Positions 37,201 through 45,909 of a DNA stretch of 64,000 bases are shown here, piece by piece; positions within the stretch are counted from its first letter, which is position 1, and the number at the start of each line of letters is the position of its first letter. The translations under genes and the position numbers were made by a program. This DNA is from Clostridia bacterium (lineage in GTDB: Bacteria; Bacillota; Clostridia; Acetivibrionales; DSM-2933). The notes below the pieces were generated by a model, which worked only from the letters and a program-made list of their open reading frames with translations, was not told the origin of the DNA and did not search any database. The stretch spans positions 62,001 to 126,000 of the forward strand of contig JAOAEJ010000080.1 of the NCBI GenBank assembly GCA_026416815.1, given 5' to 3'.

Positions 37201-39448
37201 TGTTCACTATTCATGGAGGGGAATGCATGAGGAAAGCATAAAGTGCCTAGAGCGTTCATCGGATATGTTCCGAAAAATGGGGGATATGTGGGAACATGCT
37301 ATAGTGCTTCATGTGTTGGGTTACGCATATCACTATACTTCTGATTATGAAAAAGGGATTTACTATCATAATTCTTATCTTGAGGTAAGCCGGAAAATAA
37401 AAGATACCCACGGTATTATTGCAGCACAAATAGAATTGTCCTACTGCTTTATTGAAAATGGCGGATATGAAAAAGCTGAAGAACTACTGGATAAAACTAT
37501 TAAGCTTAGTAAAGAAAGCGACATGCTTTTTTCCTATTGTAGTGCTATCCTTTATAAAGGTTATTTAGAATTGGAAAAGGGTAATGTGGATAACGCTATA
37601 AGTTTCCTGGAGGAAGCTAGGGAAGTAGATAGAAAAAATGCATTTATGAAAGATTATATTATATTGCTATACCCTCATTTAGCGGACGCTTACGTAAAAA
37701 GGCTATCTAAACAAGTAGCTTTTATCGACAATAGAGAATACAAATCGGAATTTAAAAAAGTTCGTCAGTTTTGCAAAGAAGCGCTGAAGAAAACAAAGCA
37801 CTGGGCTAATCACTATGGTGCAGCCCTACGGGTAATGGCAAATTATTATGTCCTAGGCGGACAATACATTAAGGCAAGACAGTACTTTTTGATGGCATTA
37901 AAGCAAACTAAAACGGTAAATCGAAGATATGAGCTTGCCAAATGTTATTATGAATATGGGTATGCTTTGCAGTTGATGGGTGGAATTAACGAAGCACAGC
38001 TAAGTTGGAAAAATGCTTATGACATATTTGAAGAAATCGGCGCACAGGCATATATTGAAAAAGTACGGGGGTTAATTAACTATAGCGGCAAAGAAAAAAA
38101 CTTGACGGCTGAAGGCATGTATAATGACCCATCAACGCTATACAGGCTTAAAAATGAGAGAAGAATGAGTACGGTGATAACTACCGGCAGATATATAAGT
38201 TCAATACTTGATTTAAATGAGCTTTTGGAAAAAATAATGGACTGTGCAATGGAGCTGGTAGGAGCGGAGAGAGGGATATTGCTGCTTTACCCTGAGGAAG
38301 GCAAACAAGAGCTGGAGATAAAGGTAATTAGAAATGTTTCAAAAGAAGAAATAGAAGGCAAGGAGTTTATAGCCAGCAGGAGTATTATTTCTAAAATTGA
38401 AAGTGATAAGACTCCATTAATAATATCCGATGCGTTATCCCATGATGAACTTAAAACTCAATCGAGTGTAATAATAACCGGGATACGTTCAGTTATGTGT
38501 GCACCGATAATTACCAGGGGAGAAATGTCAGGAGCTATATACCTGGATAACAGTCTGCTCAGCGGATTGTTTAATGTAGATGACCTAAATGCACTGGATT
38601 TGATATGTAATCAAGCTGGTGTGTCTATAGAAAACGCCCGGTTGTATACAAGACTAAAGCATTATTCAGAAGAAATAATTGAGTCGAGAGATGAAATCGC
38701 TATATGGAACCAGACTCTCGAGCAGCGTGTTACTGAAAGAACTGAAAAGCTGGAATTACTAAATAACCAGTTGAATATGAAAAATATTGAGTTAAAGGCT
38801 ATGAATGAGCAGCTGAAGGAGTATGCATCAACTGTTGAGGAGCTTGCGGTTGCAAGGGAAAGAAACCGCATGGCAATTGCGGTACATGACACTTTAGGGC
38901 ATTCGATGAGTATACTTCTTAAATTGCTTGAGGCAATCAAAATAAGCCTAAAAAAGGATACTGCTAAAACTGAAGAGAAGCTTTCAAAAGCAATAGAGAT
39001 TGCAAGAGAAGGTTTGATAGAGGTAAGGCGTTCGGTCTCAGGGTTAATGCCCGGGAAACTGGAGTCAACCAACCTAATAGGTGCGTTAGAGAAGCTGATA
39101 TCCGATTACCAATCAAGTGGAGTTAATGTTGAATTCACAGTTGACGGTGATTTTGACCTTAGAAACCCCAGATGTTCGACTGCCATATACAGGACATGCC
39201 AGGAGGCACTTACAAATTCGCTTCGCCATGGTAAGGCCAAAAATGTAGCGATCATCCTTAAGATCGTTAAAAGCAGATTGAGGTTATTTATTGTGGATGA
39301 CGGTTGTGGGTGTAAAGATATTAGCAAGGGATTCGGACTGTCGGGTATGGAGCATAGAATTAAAGAGCTTGGAGGCACTATTACATACAAATCCGATGGA
39401 GAGAACGGTTTTAATATACATGTAGAAATACCATTAGAACGATGGTAG
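34295..39448 (+). CDS. Giant Ser/Thr kinase-AAA ATPase-TPR-GAF-histidine kinase protein, copy 1
   Basis: A 1,717-residue soluble multidomain signalling protein. Ser/Thr kinase (about 10-275): glycine loop GEGGMGVVY, Lys41 in VAIK, HRD at 134-136, DFG at 157-159, SPE. AAA/STAND-like ATPase (about 300-600): VVGREEEI, Walker A GGEAGIGKS at 329-337, Walker B VLFIDDLQW. TPR-like helical repeats follow (about 690-1260), then GAF (about 1295-1440), a coiled coil (about 1460-1520), HisKA_3 with His1531 in VHDTLGHSM, and HATPase_c with EALTNSLRHG and DDGCGCKD. All catalytic motifs are intact. The HDxxGH signature is that of NarL/DegS-type kinases, yet no response regulator is nearby. AAAGGGAGAG lies upstream of the ATG. 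The paralogue follows. Confidence 0.93.
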   Translation: MDLTGITVNNRYNLLEQLGEGGMGVVYKAYDNKSGNQVAIKLMKDKVTSTYIEDLIRFKREIEIVSDFSHFNIVKIFDIGEFDNRPYIVMELLQGESLYDLLQKGSRVGRENALEIIKQLADVLNYIHSNGIIHRDIKPGNIFLVKYSKTLTIKLLDFGLAQIMELREIKDCKEVAGTFGYMSPEAAGILNKKIDERSDLYSLGVILYHLLTGRRPFEGNDLSTLLHKQAAFVPVELRRVNSDIPHVLEEITMKLLIKDPDMRYQSARGLLYDIQRFIQGQRDFTIGEKDQKLKLTYHTSVVGREEEINKVKKAICEAELGKGRVFLIGGEAGIGKSRLVEEIKSYVYENKGIFLRARCLNHDNKTPYQPFKDAIDEYINLLNRMEKEAVQREIRRIKDVIGDLGEIVASLNPQIEGLLGENRKLVKLDPERESQRHLMVLTDFICSLVDRKTVCVLFIDDLQWCDMGSLNLLGEILNKISSTNLMIIGTYRDNEVDTKHGLEKIKSDCQAKGLPLENLKLMPLDRKGVNKLIGNILCVKEDKAIGLTEYILNNTNGNPFFIINLLRELVENNVLTWKDGCWQENWNRLKSMKFHSNILDIILRRIDNMTPEQIDLLSKAAIIGREFETDMLYRLTCLSSDKVVSYIDEFIYMQMVEVSEEKGRMLFTHDRIRDAFYYRLQEEEKRKIHLSVARVIEAMNRNCLNEVVFDLVHHYVEAGDVENALKYVIPAAEKARISYANEEAIKYYNTAMKLMCAHGMEGSSEWLKAKEELAEAYLVIGKNDEAIEILEYILSIITDSLRKASVYNKLGVAYFKKGNFAECEEKLGRGLEFLGEKIPRGKPQVVVGSIKELLRHITHSAFPRVFNYAGHREVNSCYKDIVMMYHTLVWMYAFSDVSKVVRNVLRALNITEAKLGKSKELGISLSGYSVLCATIPLFKRALKCQEYSLSIRKELNDEWGIAQCLQLMGVHYSWRGMHEESIKCLERSSDMFRKMGDMWEHAIVLHVLGYAYHYTSDYEKGIYYHNSYLEVSRKIKDTHGIIAAQIELSYCFIENGGYEKAEELLDKTIKLSKESDMLFSYCSAILYKGYLELEKGNVDNAISFLEEAREVDRKNAFMKDYIILLYPHLADAYVKRLSKQVAFIDNREYKSEFKKVRQFCKEALKKTKHWANHYGAALRVMANYYVLGGQYIKARQYFLMALKQTKTVNRRYELAKCYYEYGYALQLMGGINEAQLSWKNAYDIFEEIGAQAYIEKVRGLINYSGKEKNLTAEGMYNDPSTLYRLKNERRMSTVITTGRYISSILDLNELLEKIMDCAMELVGAERGILLLYPEEGKQELEIKVIRNVSKEEIEGKEFIASRSIISKIESDKTPLIISDALSHDELKTQSSVIITGIRSVMCAPIITRGEMSGAIYLDNSLLSGLFNVDDLNALDLICNQAGVSIENARLYTRLKHYSEEIIESRDEIAIWNQTLEQRVTERTEKLELLNNQLNMKNIELKAMNEQLKEYASTVEELAVARERNRMAIAVHDTLGHSMSILLKLLEAIKISLKKDTAKTEEKLSKAIEIAREGLIEVRRSVSGLMPGKLESTNLIGALEKLISDYQSSGVNVEFTVDGDFDLRNPRCSTAIYRTCQEALTNSLRHGKAKNVAIILKIVKSRLRLFIVDDGCGCKDISKGFGLSGMEHRIKELGGTITYKSDGENGFNIHVEIPLERW

Positions 39449-39529
39449 GGCTATGAATGTAAGAGTTGCAGTATTATGTCCACTACCTAAATATTAATTT
39501 GAAAATTGCACAAAAAAATTTTATTATAT

Positions 39530-39564
39530 TTACAAATATGATATTGTATACGGTATATTTGTAA
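39530..39564. promoter_or_regulatory. Operator-like inverted repeat upstream of giant kinase copy 2
   Basis: Perfect 10-bp arms TTACAAATAT/ATATTTGTAA separated by 15 bases, 61 bases before the chosen start. It could be a regulator site or an RNA hairpin. Confidence 0.45.
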
Positions 39565-39624
39565 TAACACGGAGACTTAATCATGGCAGAATTCAAAACC
39601 ATTACCCCGAGGGAGAGAGTACCT

Positions 39625-42600
39625 ATGAACTTCAAAGGTAAAACAATAAATAAAAAATATGTTATTTTGGAGCAATTAGGTGAGGGAGGAATGGGCTCGG
39701 TTGTTAAAGCGTATGATGTAGCGCATAAATCTAATGTTGCAATGAAGTTCATGAAAGAGAATGTTACCTCTACTTATGTAGAGGATTTAATAAGGTTTAA
39801 ACGCGAAATAGAAATTGTAAGCAGCTTCAACCATCCAAATATAATAAAAATTTTTGATGTTGGGGAATATCAAAACAGCCCTTATATTGTTATGGAATTG
39901 TTGGAGGGCGAGCCCCTTTCGGATTTTCTTGAACATGGCAAAAAAATCGGGAGGGAGAATGCTGTAGAAGTAATAAGGCAGCTTGCAGATGTACTTGATT
40001 ATGTACATAATAATGGAATTATCCACAGGGATTTAAAGCCCGGCAATATCTTCATGGGTAAGTATAGCAAGGAAATTAGTTTGAAGCTTATTGACTTCGG
40101 GATGTCAATAATTATGGAGTTGGGAGAAATAAGCGGGGAAAAAGAGGTTATAGGTACCTTTGGTTATATGTCTCCTGAAGCTACTGGTATATTGAATAAG
40201 AAAGTGGATGAGAGAAGTGATTTGTATTCCCTAGGGATAATATTTTATCAGCTGCTTACCGGTAAACTTCCGTTTGAGGGTAGGGATGTAAATAGTCTGC
40301 TGCACCAGCAGGTAGCTTTAATTCCTGAGCCGCTCAGGAAGATTAACCCTGATGTGCCCGAAGTTCTTGAGGCTATAGTACTGAAGCTGCTAATGAAAGA
40401 CCCGGATATGAGATATCAGAGTGCAAGGGGACTTTTATACGATATTGAAAGATACAAAAATGGTGAGTGGAATTTTACCCCTGGAGAAAAAGACGGAAAA
40501 ATAAAACTAACATATCAGACAACTCTGGTAGCAAGGGAAAAGGAAATAGAAAAGATAAAAACGTTATTTAATGAGGCTAAAGAAGGGCGAGGCAGTCTGT
40601 GCCTTATAAGCGGCGAAGCAGGGGTAGGAAAGAGTAGGTTAGTAGAAGAGATAAGGGGATTTGTATATGAAAATGATGGAATATTTATAAGGGGACGTTG
40701 CCTAAATCATGAGAATAAACCTCCCTATCAGCCCTTTAAAGACGCTATAGATGAATATATAACCAAAGTGTTAAAGACGGAGAATGTTGGAAAGACAGGG
40801 CGAAGGCTAAAATCCATCGTAGGTGATTTGGGGGGAGTAGTAACCAAGCTTAATATCGGTATTGAAAGCCTGATAGGGGAAACGAAAGAGCCTGTAGAAC
40901 TTGTCGGTGACAGAGAAAACCAGAGGTTTTTGATGGTGGTGTCAGATTTCATTTGTCACCTTGCTGATGAGGGTAAGGTTTGTGTACTATTCCTTGATGA
41001 CCTTCAGTGGAGTGATGACGGCAGCCTAAGACTGCTGGAGGAGATACTGAGAAAACTCGATAGTTCAAACCTTTTTGTTGTGGGGACATATAGGGATAAT
41101 GAGACAGGAAAAGAACATAGGTTATCCAGAATAAAAAGTGAATCAAAACTAAGGGGATATCAACTTGAAGAGATAAAGCTTTCCTCCTTTAGTCTTGATG
41201 ATATAAGCAGGCTAATTTCCGGTGTACTTGGAGAGAAAGAAGAAATAGTGGGGGACTTAGCTGCTTATATACTAATAAAGTCAAATGGAAATCCATTTTT
41301 CGCAATTAATATATTGAGAGAACTGGTTGAAAATAGAACGGTGCTGTGGAAGGATGGAAAATGGGAAAAGGATATTGACAGGCTCAAAAATATGCCTGTA
41401 TCCGACAGTTTGATAAATATTATATTAAAAAGGACTGAAGGACTGAGTGAAGAACAGAATGACCTTTTGTGCAAAGCTGCAATTATTGGCAGAGAATTTG
41501 ATATTGAACTTCTGTACAGGCTTTCAGAGCTGAGCACCGATAAAATAGTTAGCTTTATAGATGAAACTATAGAAATGCAGCTTTTGGAGAGGGGAACTGA
41601 AAGAGGAAAGATATTATTTGTACATGATAGAGTGAGAGATGCATTTTATTATAAGATAAATGCCAATGATAAGAGAAAAATACACCTTGAGATTGCAAGA
41701 GTAATTGAAGATATGAATAGGGGTAATGAGGAAAAAGTTATTTTTGAGCTGGCTCACCACTACTATGAAGGCGGAGGTAGCTTGAAAACCCTTGAATATG
41801 TTATTTATGCCGCTGCCAGGGCGAAATCTGCATGTGCTATGCATGAGTCTATAAAGTATTATAGTATAGCGAAAAAAGTGCTTGATGTTAACGATAAAAG
41901 GGATACACCGGAGTGGATCAGGATAAATGAAGAGCTTGTACAGCTATATTGCTTAGTAGGGAAAACTGATGAAGCCATACAGTTAGCCGAAGAAATATCG
42001 CCGTTAATTAATAGATTTATTAATAAGGTAAGATTATATAAATTTATAGGCATAGCATATTTCAAGAAGGGAGAGTGGGAAAAAGGTGAAGAAAGCCAGA
42101 CAAAAGCACTCGAACTGCTTGGAGAGAAAGTTCCAAGGGGTAGTAGGCAGGTAAAGCTTTTTACTCTTAAAGAGTTGATTATACATATTTTACATACACT
42201 AAGACGTGAATGGTACTTTAATAGGCAAATGGAATCCAGTGAGGAAGATCGAGAAATAATATGGGCATACCTCAGCTTACACTGGACAAACTCCCTAAGT
42301 GATTTGAATAAGCTCGCCTACTCTATCCTTAGGACGCTAAATATAGCGGAAAGCAGAGTGGGCAGGTCTCAGGTATTGGGTACAAGTATAAGCGGCTATG
42401 CAGCATTATGTATGACCGCAGGACTGTTCAACAGATCCTTAAAATATCATAACATTGCTATAAAACTGAGAAAAGAAATAGGTGATGAGTGGGGAATTGC
42501 AAAAACAATGCAGCATCTGGGTTTTAAAAACTCGTGGGAAGGAAAGTATGCTGAGAGTATAAAGTGCTTCGAAAACTGTCTTGAAGTTTACAAGCGTATT

Positions 42601-44757
42601 GGTGATATATGGGAAGAGGGGCTTGTATATAACGGATTGGGAAATGCATACCGTTATATAGGTGAATACAAAAAAAGTTTTGCTTATTTTAATGAATATA
42701 TGGAATTAAGCCAGAGAACAGACGATGCTTTTGGGATTATTGTAGCCAAGGTTCAAAATTCCCGCTGCTATATTGAGGTAGGAGAACTTGATACGGCTGA
42801 GGAGTTGGCAAATGAGGTAATTAATTTAAGTAAGCAAAAAAAGATATGGCTTATGTATTGTTGCGGACTTATAAACCTTGGGTGCATATGTTTGGAAAGG
42901 GAGAATTATGATGAAGCAATCAAGGTTTTACAGGAAGCTAAAATATTCAATGAAAAGAATTTATTTCTGAAGGATTATACCGTCGGTCTGTATACTTATC
43001 TGGCAGAGGCATACTTGAAGAAATTTGCCGACAAGATTCTGATTACGGGGATTAAGCTTGGTTTAAGAGATAGAGCGATGCTTCGTTCAGTTTATAGGAA
43101 TGCTCTGACTAAAACTCGTTCATGGGCTAATCACTATGGGTCAGCATTAAGGGCTGCTGCAAACTACTATGTGCTTATTAGGGAATATAAAAAAGCAGAA
43201 AGCAGCTTTATAAAGAGTATAGAATATCTAGGAAATATTAATAAAAGGTATGAGCAAGCTAAAAGTTATTATGAATACGGTAACTTCTTAAAAACTTTAA
43301 ACAGGCGGGAAGAGGCTAAAGAGAACTGGGAAAAGGCACATAGAATATTTAATGAGATAGGAGCATTTAGATACTTTAATATATGCTCTGAGTTGCTTGG
43401 GTACAATAGTAAGGGTAAAGAATCAGAAACTAAGACCAATACTAGAGATCGGCTTATGGTGGAGCGTAGAATAGCTACGGTATTAACTACAAGCAGATAT
43501 ATCAGTTCAATACTGGACGTCGATGAACTTTTGGAAAAAATTATAGACGAAGCTATGGAACTAGTAGGGGCGGAGCGAGGAATTCTAATGCTCTATCCCG
43601 ATGATGATGTGAAAAAACTTGAGATGAATGTGGTTAGAAATGTAACTAAAGAGGAGATTGAGAGTAAGGAGTTTATTGTCAGCAAAAGTATTATTTCTAA
43701 AATAGAGGAAGAGAAGAAATCCCTTATTATTTCTGATGCAATGCTTGATGAAAAGCTAAAAACACAATCTAGTGTTGTAGTTAACAAGATAAGATCGGCA
43801 ATGTGTGCTCCTATAATTACCCGGGGGCAGATGTTGGGAGTCATATATCTGGACAGCAGTTTACTAAGCGGATTATTCAGTAAGGATGATTTAGATATAC
43901 TGAATTTGATATCCAGCCAGGCAGGGGTATCAATTGAAAATGCGAGACTGTACACTAGATTAAAGCTTTACTCTACCGAGATTGAAAAATCGAGGGATGA
44001 AATTGCAAAGTGGAGTCAGACCCTTGAACAGCGAGTGATTGAGCGAACTGAACGACTGGAATTTGTAAACAACGAATTGAATATGAAAAACGCTGAACTT
44101 AGGATAATGAATAAGCAGCTTAAAGAATATGCTGTCGCTGTAGAGGAATTAGCAGTAGCCAGGGAGAGAAATCGGGTTGCAATGGCAATGCATGACACAT
44201 TGGGGCATACCATGAGTATTCTGCTTAAATTACTTGAAGCCAGTAAAATAAGTTGCAGTAAGGACCCGGAAAAAACTGAAAAAGAGCTTTCAAGAGCAAT
44301 AGATATTGCTAGAGAAGGCTTAAAAGAAGTGAGGCATTCAGTCTCCGGTCTAATGCCCGAAACTTTGGAAGAGGCTGGTCTTGTTACATCCTTACAGAAG
44401 CTGATTACTGACTATCAATCAAGTGGGATAAATGTTGATTTTACAGTAGATGGTATATTTGATTATAGGTGTTCAAGATATTATAACGCTATATACAGAA
44501 CATGTCAGGAAGCACTTACAAATTCACTGCGCCATGGAAAGGCAAGAAATATAGCGATTATACTGAAGTTTATAAATGAAAAAGTGAGACTGTATATTGT
44601 AGATGATGGAAATGGATGTAAAGAGATAAACAAGGGATTTGGACTGACAGGCATGGAAAAAAGGATAACGGATCTAAAAGGAAATATTAGCTATACCTCT
44701 GACGGGGAAAATGGATTTAATATTTTTGTTGAATTTCCTATGGATGTTCAAGACTAA
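39625..44757 (+). CDS. Giant Ser/Thr kinase-AAA ATPase-TPR-GAF-histidine kinase protein, copy 2
   Basis: A 1,710-residue paralogue of the preceding protein, colinear through every domain. The kinase has GEGGMGSVV, VAMK, HRDLKPGN, DFG and SPEA. The ATPase has Walker A SGEAGVGKS and VLFLDDLQW. TPR-like repeats, GAF and a coiled coil follow, then HisKA_3 with His1523 in MHDTLGHTM and HATPase_c with EALTNSLRHG and DDGNGCKE. I chose the ATG at 39625 because GAGGGAGAG and the sequence around it match the start of copy 1; an ATG at 39583 would add 14 residues. The TPR segment is the most diverged part, as expected if the copies sense different partners. A terminator follows. Confidence 0.93.
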   Translation: MNFKGKTINKKYVILEQLGEGGMGSVVKAYDVAHKSNVAMKFMKENVTSTYVEDLIRFKREIEIVSSFNHPNIIKIFDVGEYQNSPYIVMELLEGEPLSDFLEHGKKIGRENAVEVIRQLADVLDYVHNNGIIHRDLKPGNIFMGKYSKEISLKLIDFGMSIIMELGEISGEKEVIGTFGYMSPEATGILNKKVDERSDLYSLGIIFYQLLTGKLPFEGRDVNSLLHQQVALIPEPLRKINPDVPEVLEAIVLKLLMKDPDMRYQSARGLLYDIERYKNGEWNFTPGEKDGKIKLTYQTTLVAREKEIEKIKTLFNEAKEGRGSLCLISGEAGVGKSRLVEEIRGFVYENDGIFIRGRCLNHENKPPYQPFKDAIDEYITKVLKTENVGKTGRRLKSIVGDLGGVVTKLNIGIESLIGETKEPVELVGDRENQRFLMVVSDFICHLADEGKVCVLFLDDLQWSDDGSLRLLEEILRKLDSSNLFVVGTYRDNETGKEHRLSRIKSESKLRGYQLEEIKLSSFSLDDISRLISGVLGEKEEIVGDLAAYILIKSNGNPFFAINILRELVENRTVLWKDGKWEKDIDRLKNMPVSDSLINIILKRTEGLSEEQNDLLCKAAIIGREFDIELLYRLSELSTDKIVSFIDETIEMQLLERGTERGKILFVHDRVRDAFYYKINANDKRKIHLEIARVIEDMNRGNEEKVIFELAHHYYEGGGSLKTLEYVIYAAARAKSACAMHESIKYYSIAKKVLDVNDKRDTPEWIRINEELVQLYCLVGKTDEAIQLAEEISPLINRFINKVRLYKFIGIAYFKKGEWEKGEESQTKALELLGEKVPRGSRQVKLFTLKELIIHILHTLRREWYFNRQMESSEEDREIIWAYLSLHWTNSLSDLNKLAYSILRTLNIAESRVGRSQVLGTSISGYAALCMTAGLFNRSLKYHNIAIKLRKEIGDEWGIAKTMQHLGFKNSWEGKYAESIKCFENCLEVYKRIGDIWEEGLVYNGLGNAYRYIGEYKKSFAYFNEYMELSQRTDDAFGIIVAKVQNSRCYIEVGELDTAEELANEVINLSKQKKIWLMYCCGLINLGCICLERENYDEAIKVLQEAKIFNEKNLFLKDYTVGLYTYLAEAYLKKFADKILITGIKLGLRDRAMLRSVYRNALTKTRSWANHYGSALRAAANYYVLIREYKKAESSFIKSIEYLGNINKRYEQAKSYYEYGNFLKTLNRREEAKENWEKAHRIFNEIGAFRYFNICSELLGYNSKGKESETKTNTRDRLMVERRIATVLTTSRYISSILDVDELLEKIIDEAMELVGAERGILMLYPDDDVKKLEMNVVRNVTKEEIESKEFIVSKSIISKIEEEKKSLIISDAMLDEKLKTQSSVVVNKIRSAMCAPIITRGQMLGVIYLDSSLLSGLFSKDDLDILNLISSQAGVSIENARLYTRLKLYSTEIEKSRDEIAKWSQTLEQRVIERTERLEFVNNELNMKNAELRIMNKQLKEYAVAVEELAVARERNRVAMAMHDTLGHTMSILLKLLEASKISCSKDPEKTEKELSRAIDIAREGLKEVRHSVSGLMPETLEEAGLVTSLQKLITDYQSSGINVDFTVDGIFDYRCSRYYNAIYRTCQEALTNSLRHGKARNIAIILKFINEKVRLYIVDDGNGCKEINKGFGLTGMEKRITDLKGNISYTSDGENGFNIFVEFPMDVQD

Positions 44758-44785
44758 CTTTTCTTATTAGGAGATATCGGCTTTT

Positions 44786-44822
44786 AAATAGCAGTACTGT
44801 CTTTGCAGTACCGCTATTTTTG
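44786..44822 (+). terminator. Terminator after the giant kinase pair
   Basis: AAATAGCAGTACTG paired with GCAGTACCGCTATTT (one mismatch), followed by TT. Confidence 0.85.
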
Positions 44823-45041
44823 TTATACTTTATTACTGGGTGTTCTTATCCTTATGCTCCAGTAAATTGAAATAATATCGACAATATGATTGGAAACTAT
44901 AGACAGATGGTCTGGGTTTTATTTATAATACAGGTGAAGCTAAAAAAATTAGCACATAATGTGATTAAATTAGACTATTCTTTTAAAGACTAATTACTAA
45001 TGTCATAATAGTTTTGTGAATTTGCCTAGAGGAGGTATCCT

Positions 45042-45866
45042 ATGGAAGAGTACGTAAAGAAAGCAACTGAAACTGCCGAATACATAAGCGGCAGGATTAA
45101 AACCAAGCCTGAAATAGCTATAGTTCTTGGTTCGGGTCTGGGGCCTTTAGTTAATGAAATTGAAGATGTAGTTAATATTGATTATAAAGAAATTCCAAAT
45201 TTTCCTCAAACAACTGTTCAGGGCCATGAGGGAAAGCTTGTAGCCGGTATGTTGAGCGGACGGCCTGTTTTGGCAATGAAAGGCAGATTCCACCACTATG
45301 AAGGGTATGATATTTCACAAGTGGCTTTTGCTGTCAGGGTTTTTAAGCTTTTGGGTATAAATGAGCTGCTTGTGACAAATGCAGCAGGAGGAATTAATAA
45401 AAGCTTTAAGCCAGGGGATCTTATGCTTATAAAAGACCATATCGGATTCTTTGCACCTTCCGCACTTAGAGGCAAAAATCTAGATGAATTTGGAACCAGA
45501 TTTCCCGATATGAGTGAGGCTTACAGCAGGGCGCTTGGAGAAATTGCAAAAAAGGCAGCGGAGTCTAAGGGTTTCAATCTCCGTGAGGGGGTTTATGCTT
45601 TTGCACAAGGTCCTATGTATGAGACACCGGCTGAAATTAGAGCTTTATCAATATTAGGGGCAGATGCTGTGGGGATGTCTACCGTGCCTGAGGTTATTGC
45701 AGCAAGACATGCAGGAATGAAAGTTTTAGGTATATCGTGCATTACAAATATGGCTGCGGGTATACTTGACCAACCGCTAAACCATGAAGAGGTTATGGAG
45801 ACTGCAAAAATGGTTGAGGAAAACTTTACTGCATTGGTTAAAGAAATAGTAGTAAATTGGAAATAG
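45042..45866 (+). CDS. punA: Purine nucleoside phosphorylase (trimeric type)
   Basis: A 274-residue enzyme that cleaves inosine or guanosine with phosphate to give the base and ribose-1-phosphate. It has the phosphate loop GSGLGP (about 29-34), the MKGRFHHYEGY segment, TNAAGGINKSFKPGD, and the MYETPAE and GADAVGMSTVPEV motifs of the PNP/MTAP family. The asparagine in ITNMAAG is the residue that favours 6-oxopurines in trimeric PNPs. That fits hypoxanthine formation after the deaminase encoded downstream. AGAGGAGG precedes the ATG; ahcY follows after 43 bases. Confidence 0.95.
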   Translation: MEEYVKKATETAEYISGRIKTKPEIAIVLGSGLGPLVNEIEDVVNIDYKEIPNFPQTTVQGHEGKLVAGMLSGRPVLAMKGRFHHYEGYDISQVAFAVRVFKLLGINELLVTNAAGGINKSFKPGDLMLIKDHIGFFAPSALRGKNLDEFGTRFPDMSEAYSRALGEIAKKAAESKGFNLREGVYAFAQGPMYETPAEIRALSILGADAVGMSTVPEVIAARHAGMKVLGISCITNMAAGILDQPLNHEEVMETAKMVEENFTALVKEIVVNWK

Positions 45867-45909
45867 AGCCTGTAGAGGCTGTAATATACAAAAAATTGGA
45901 GGGTATGAA

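Noticed and set aside
44823-45041. Possible purine or SAM/SAH riboswitch before PNP and ahcY
   Set aside because: None of the conserved aptamer cores could be found in this 220-base gap.
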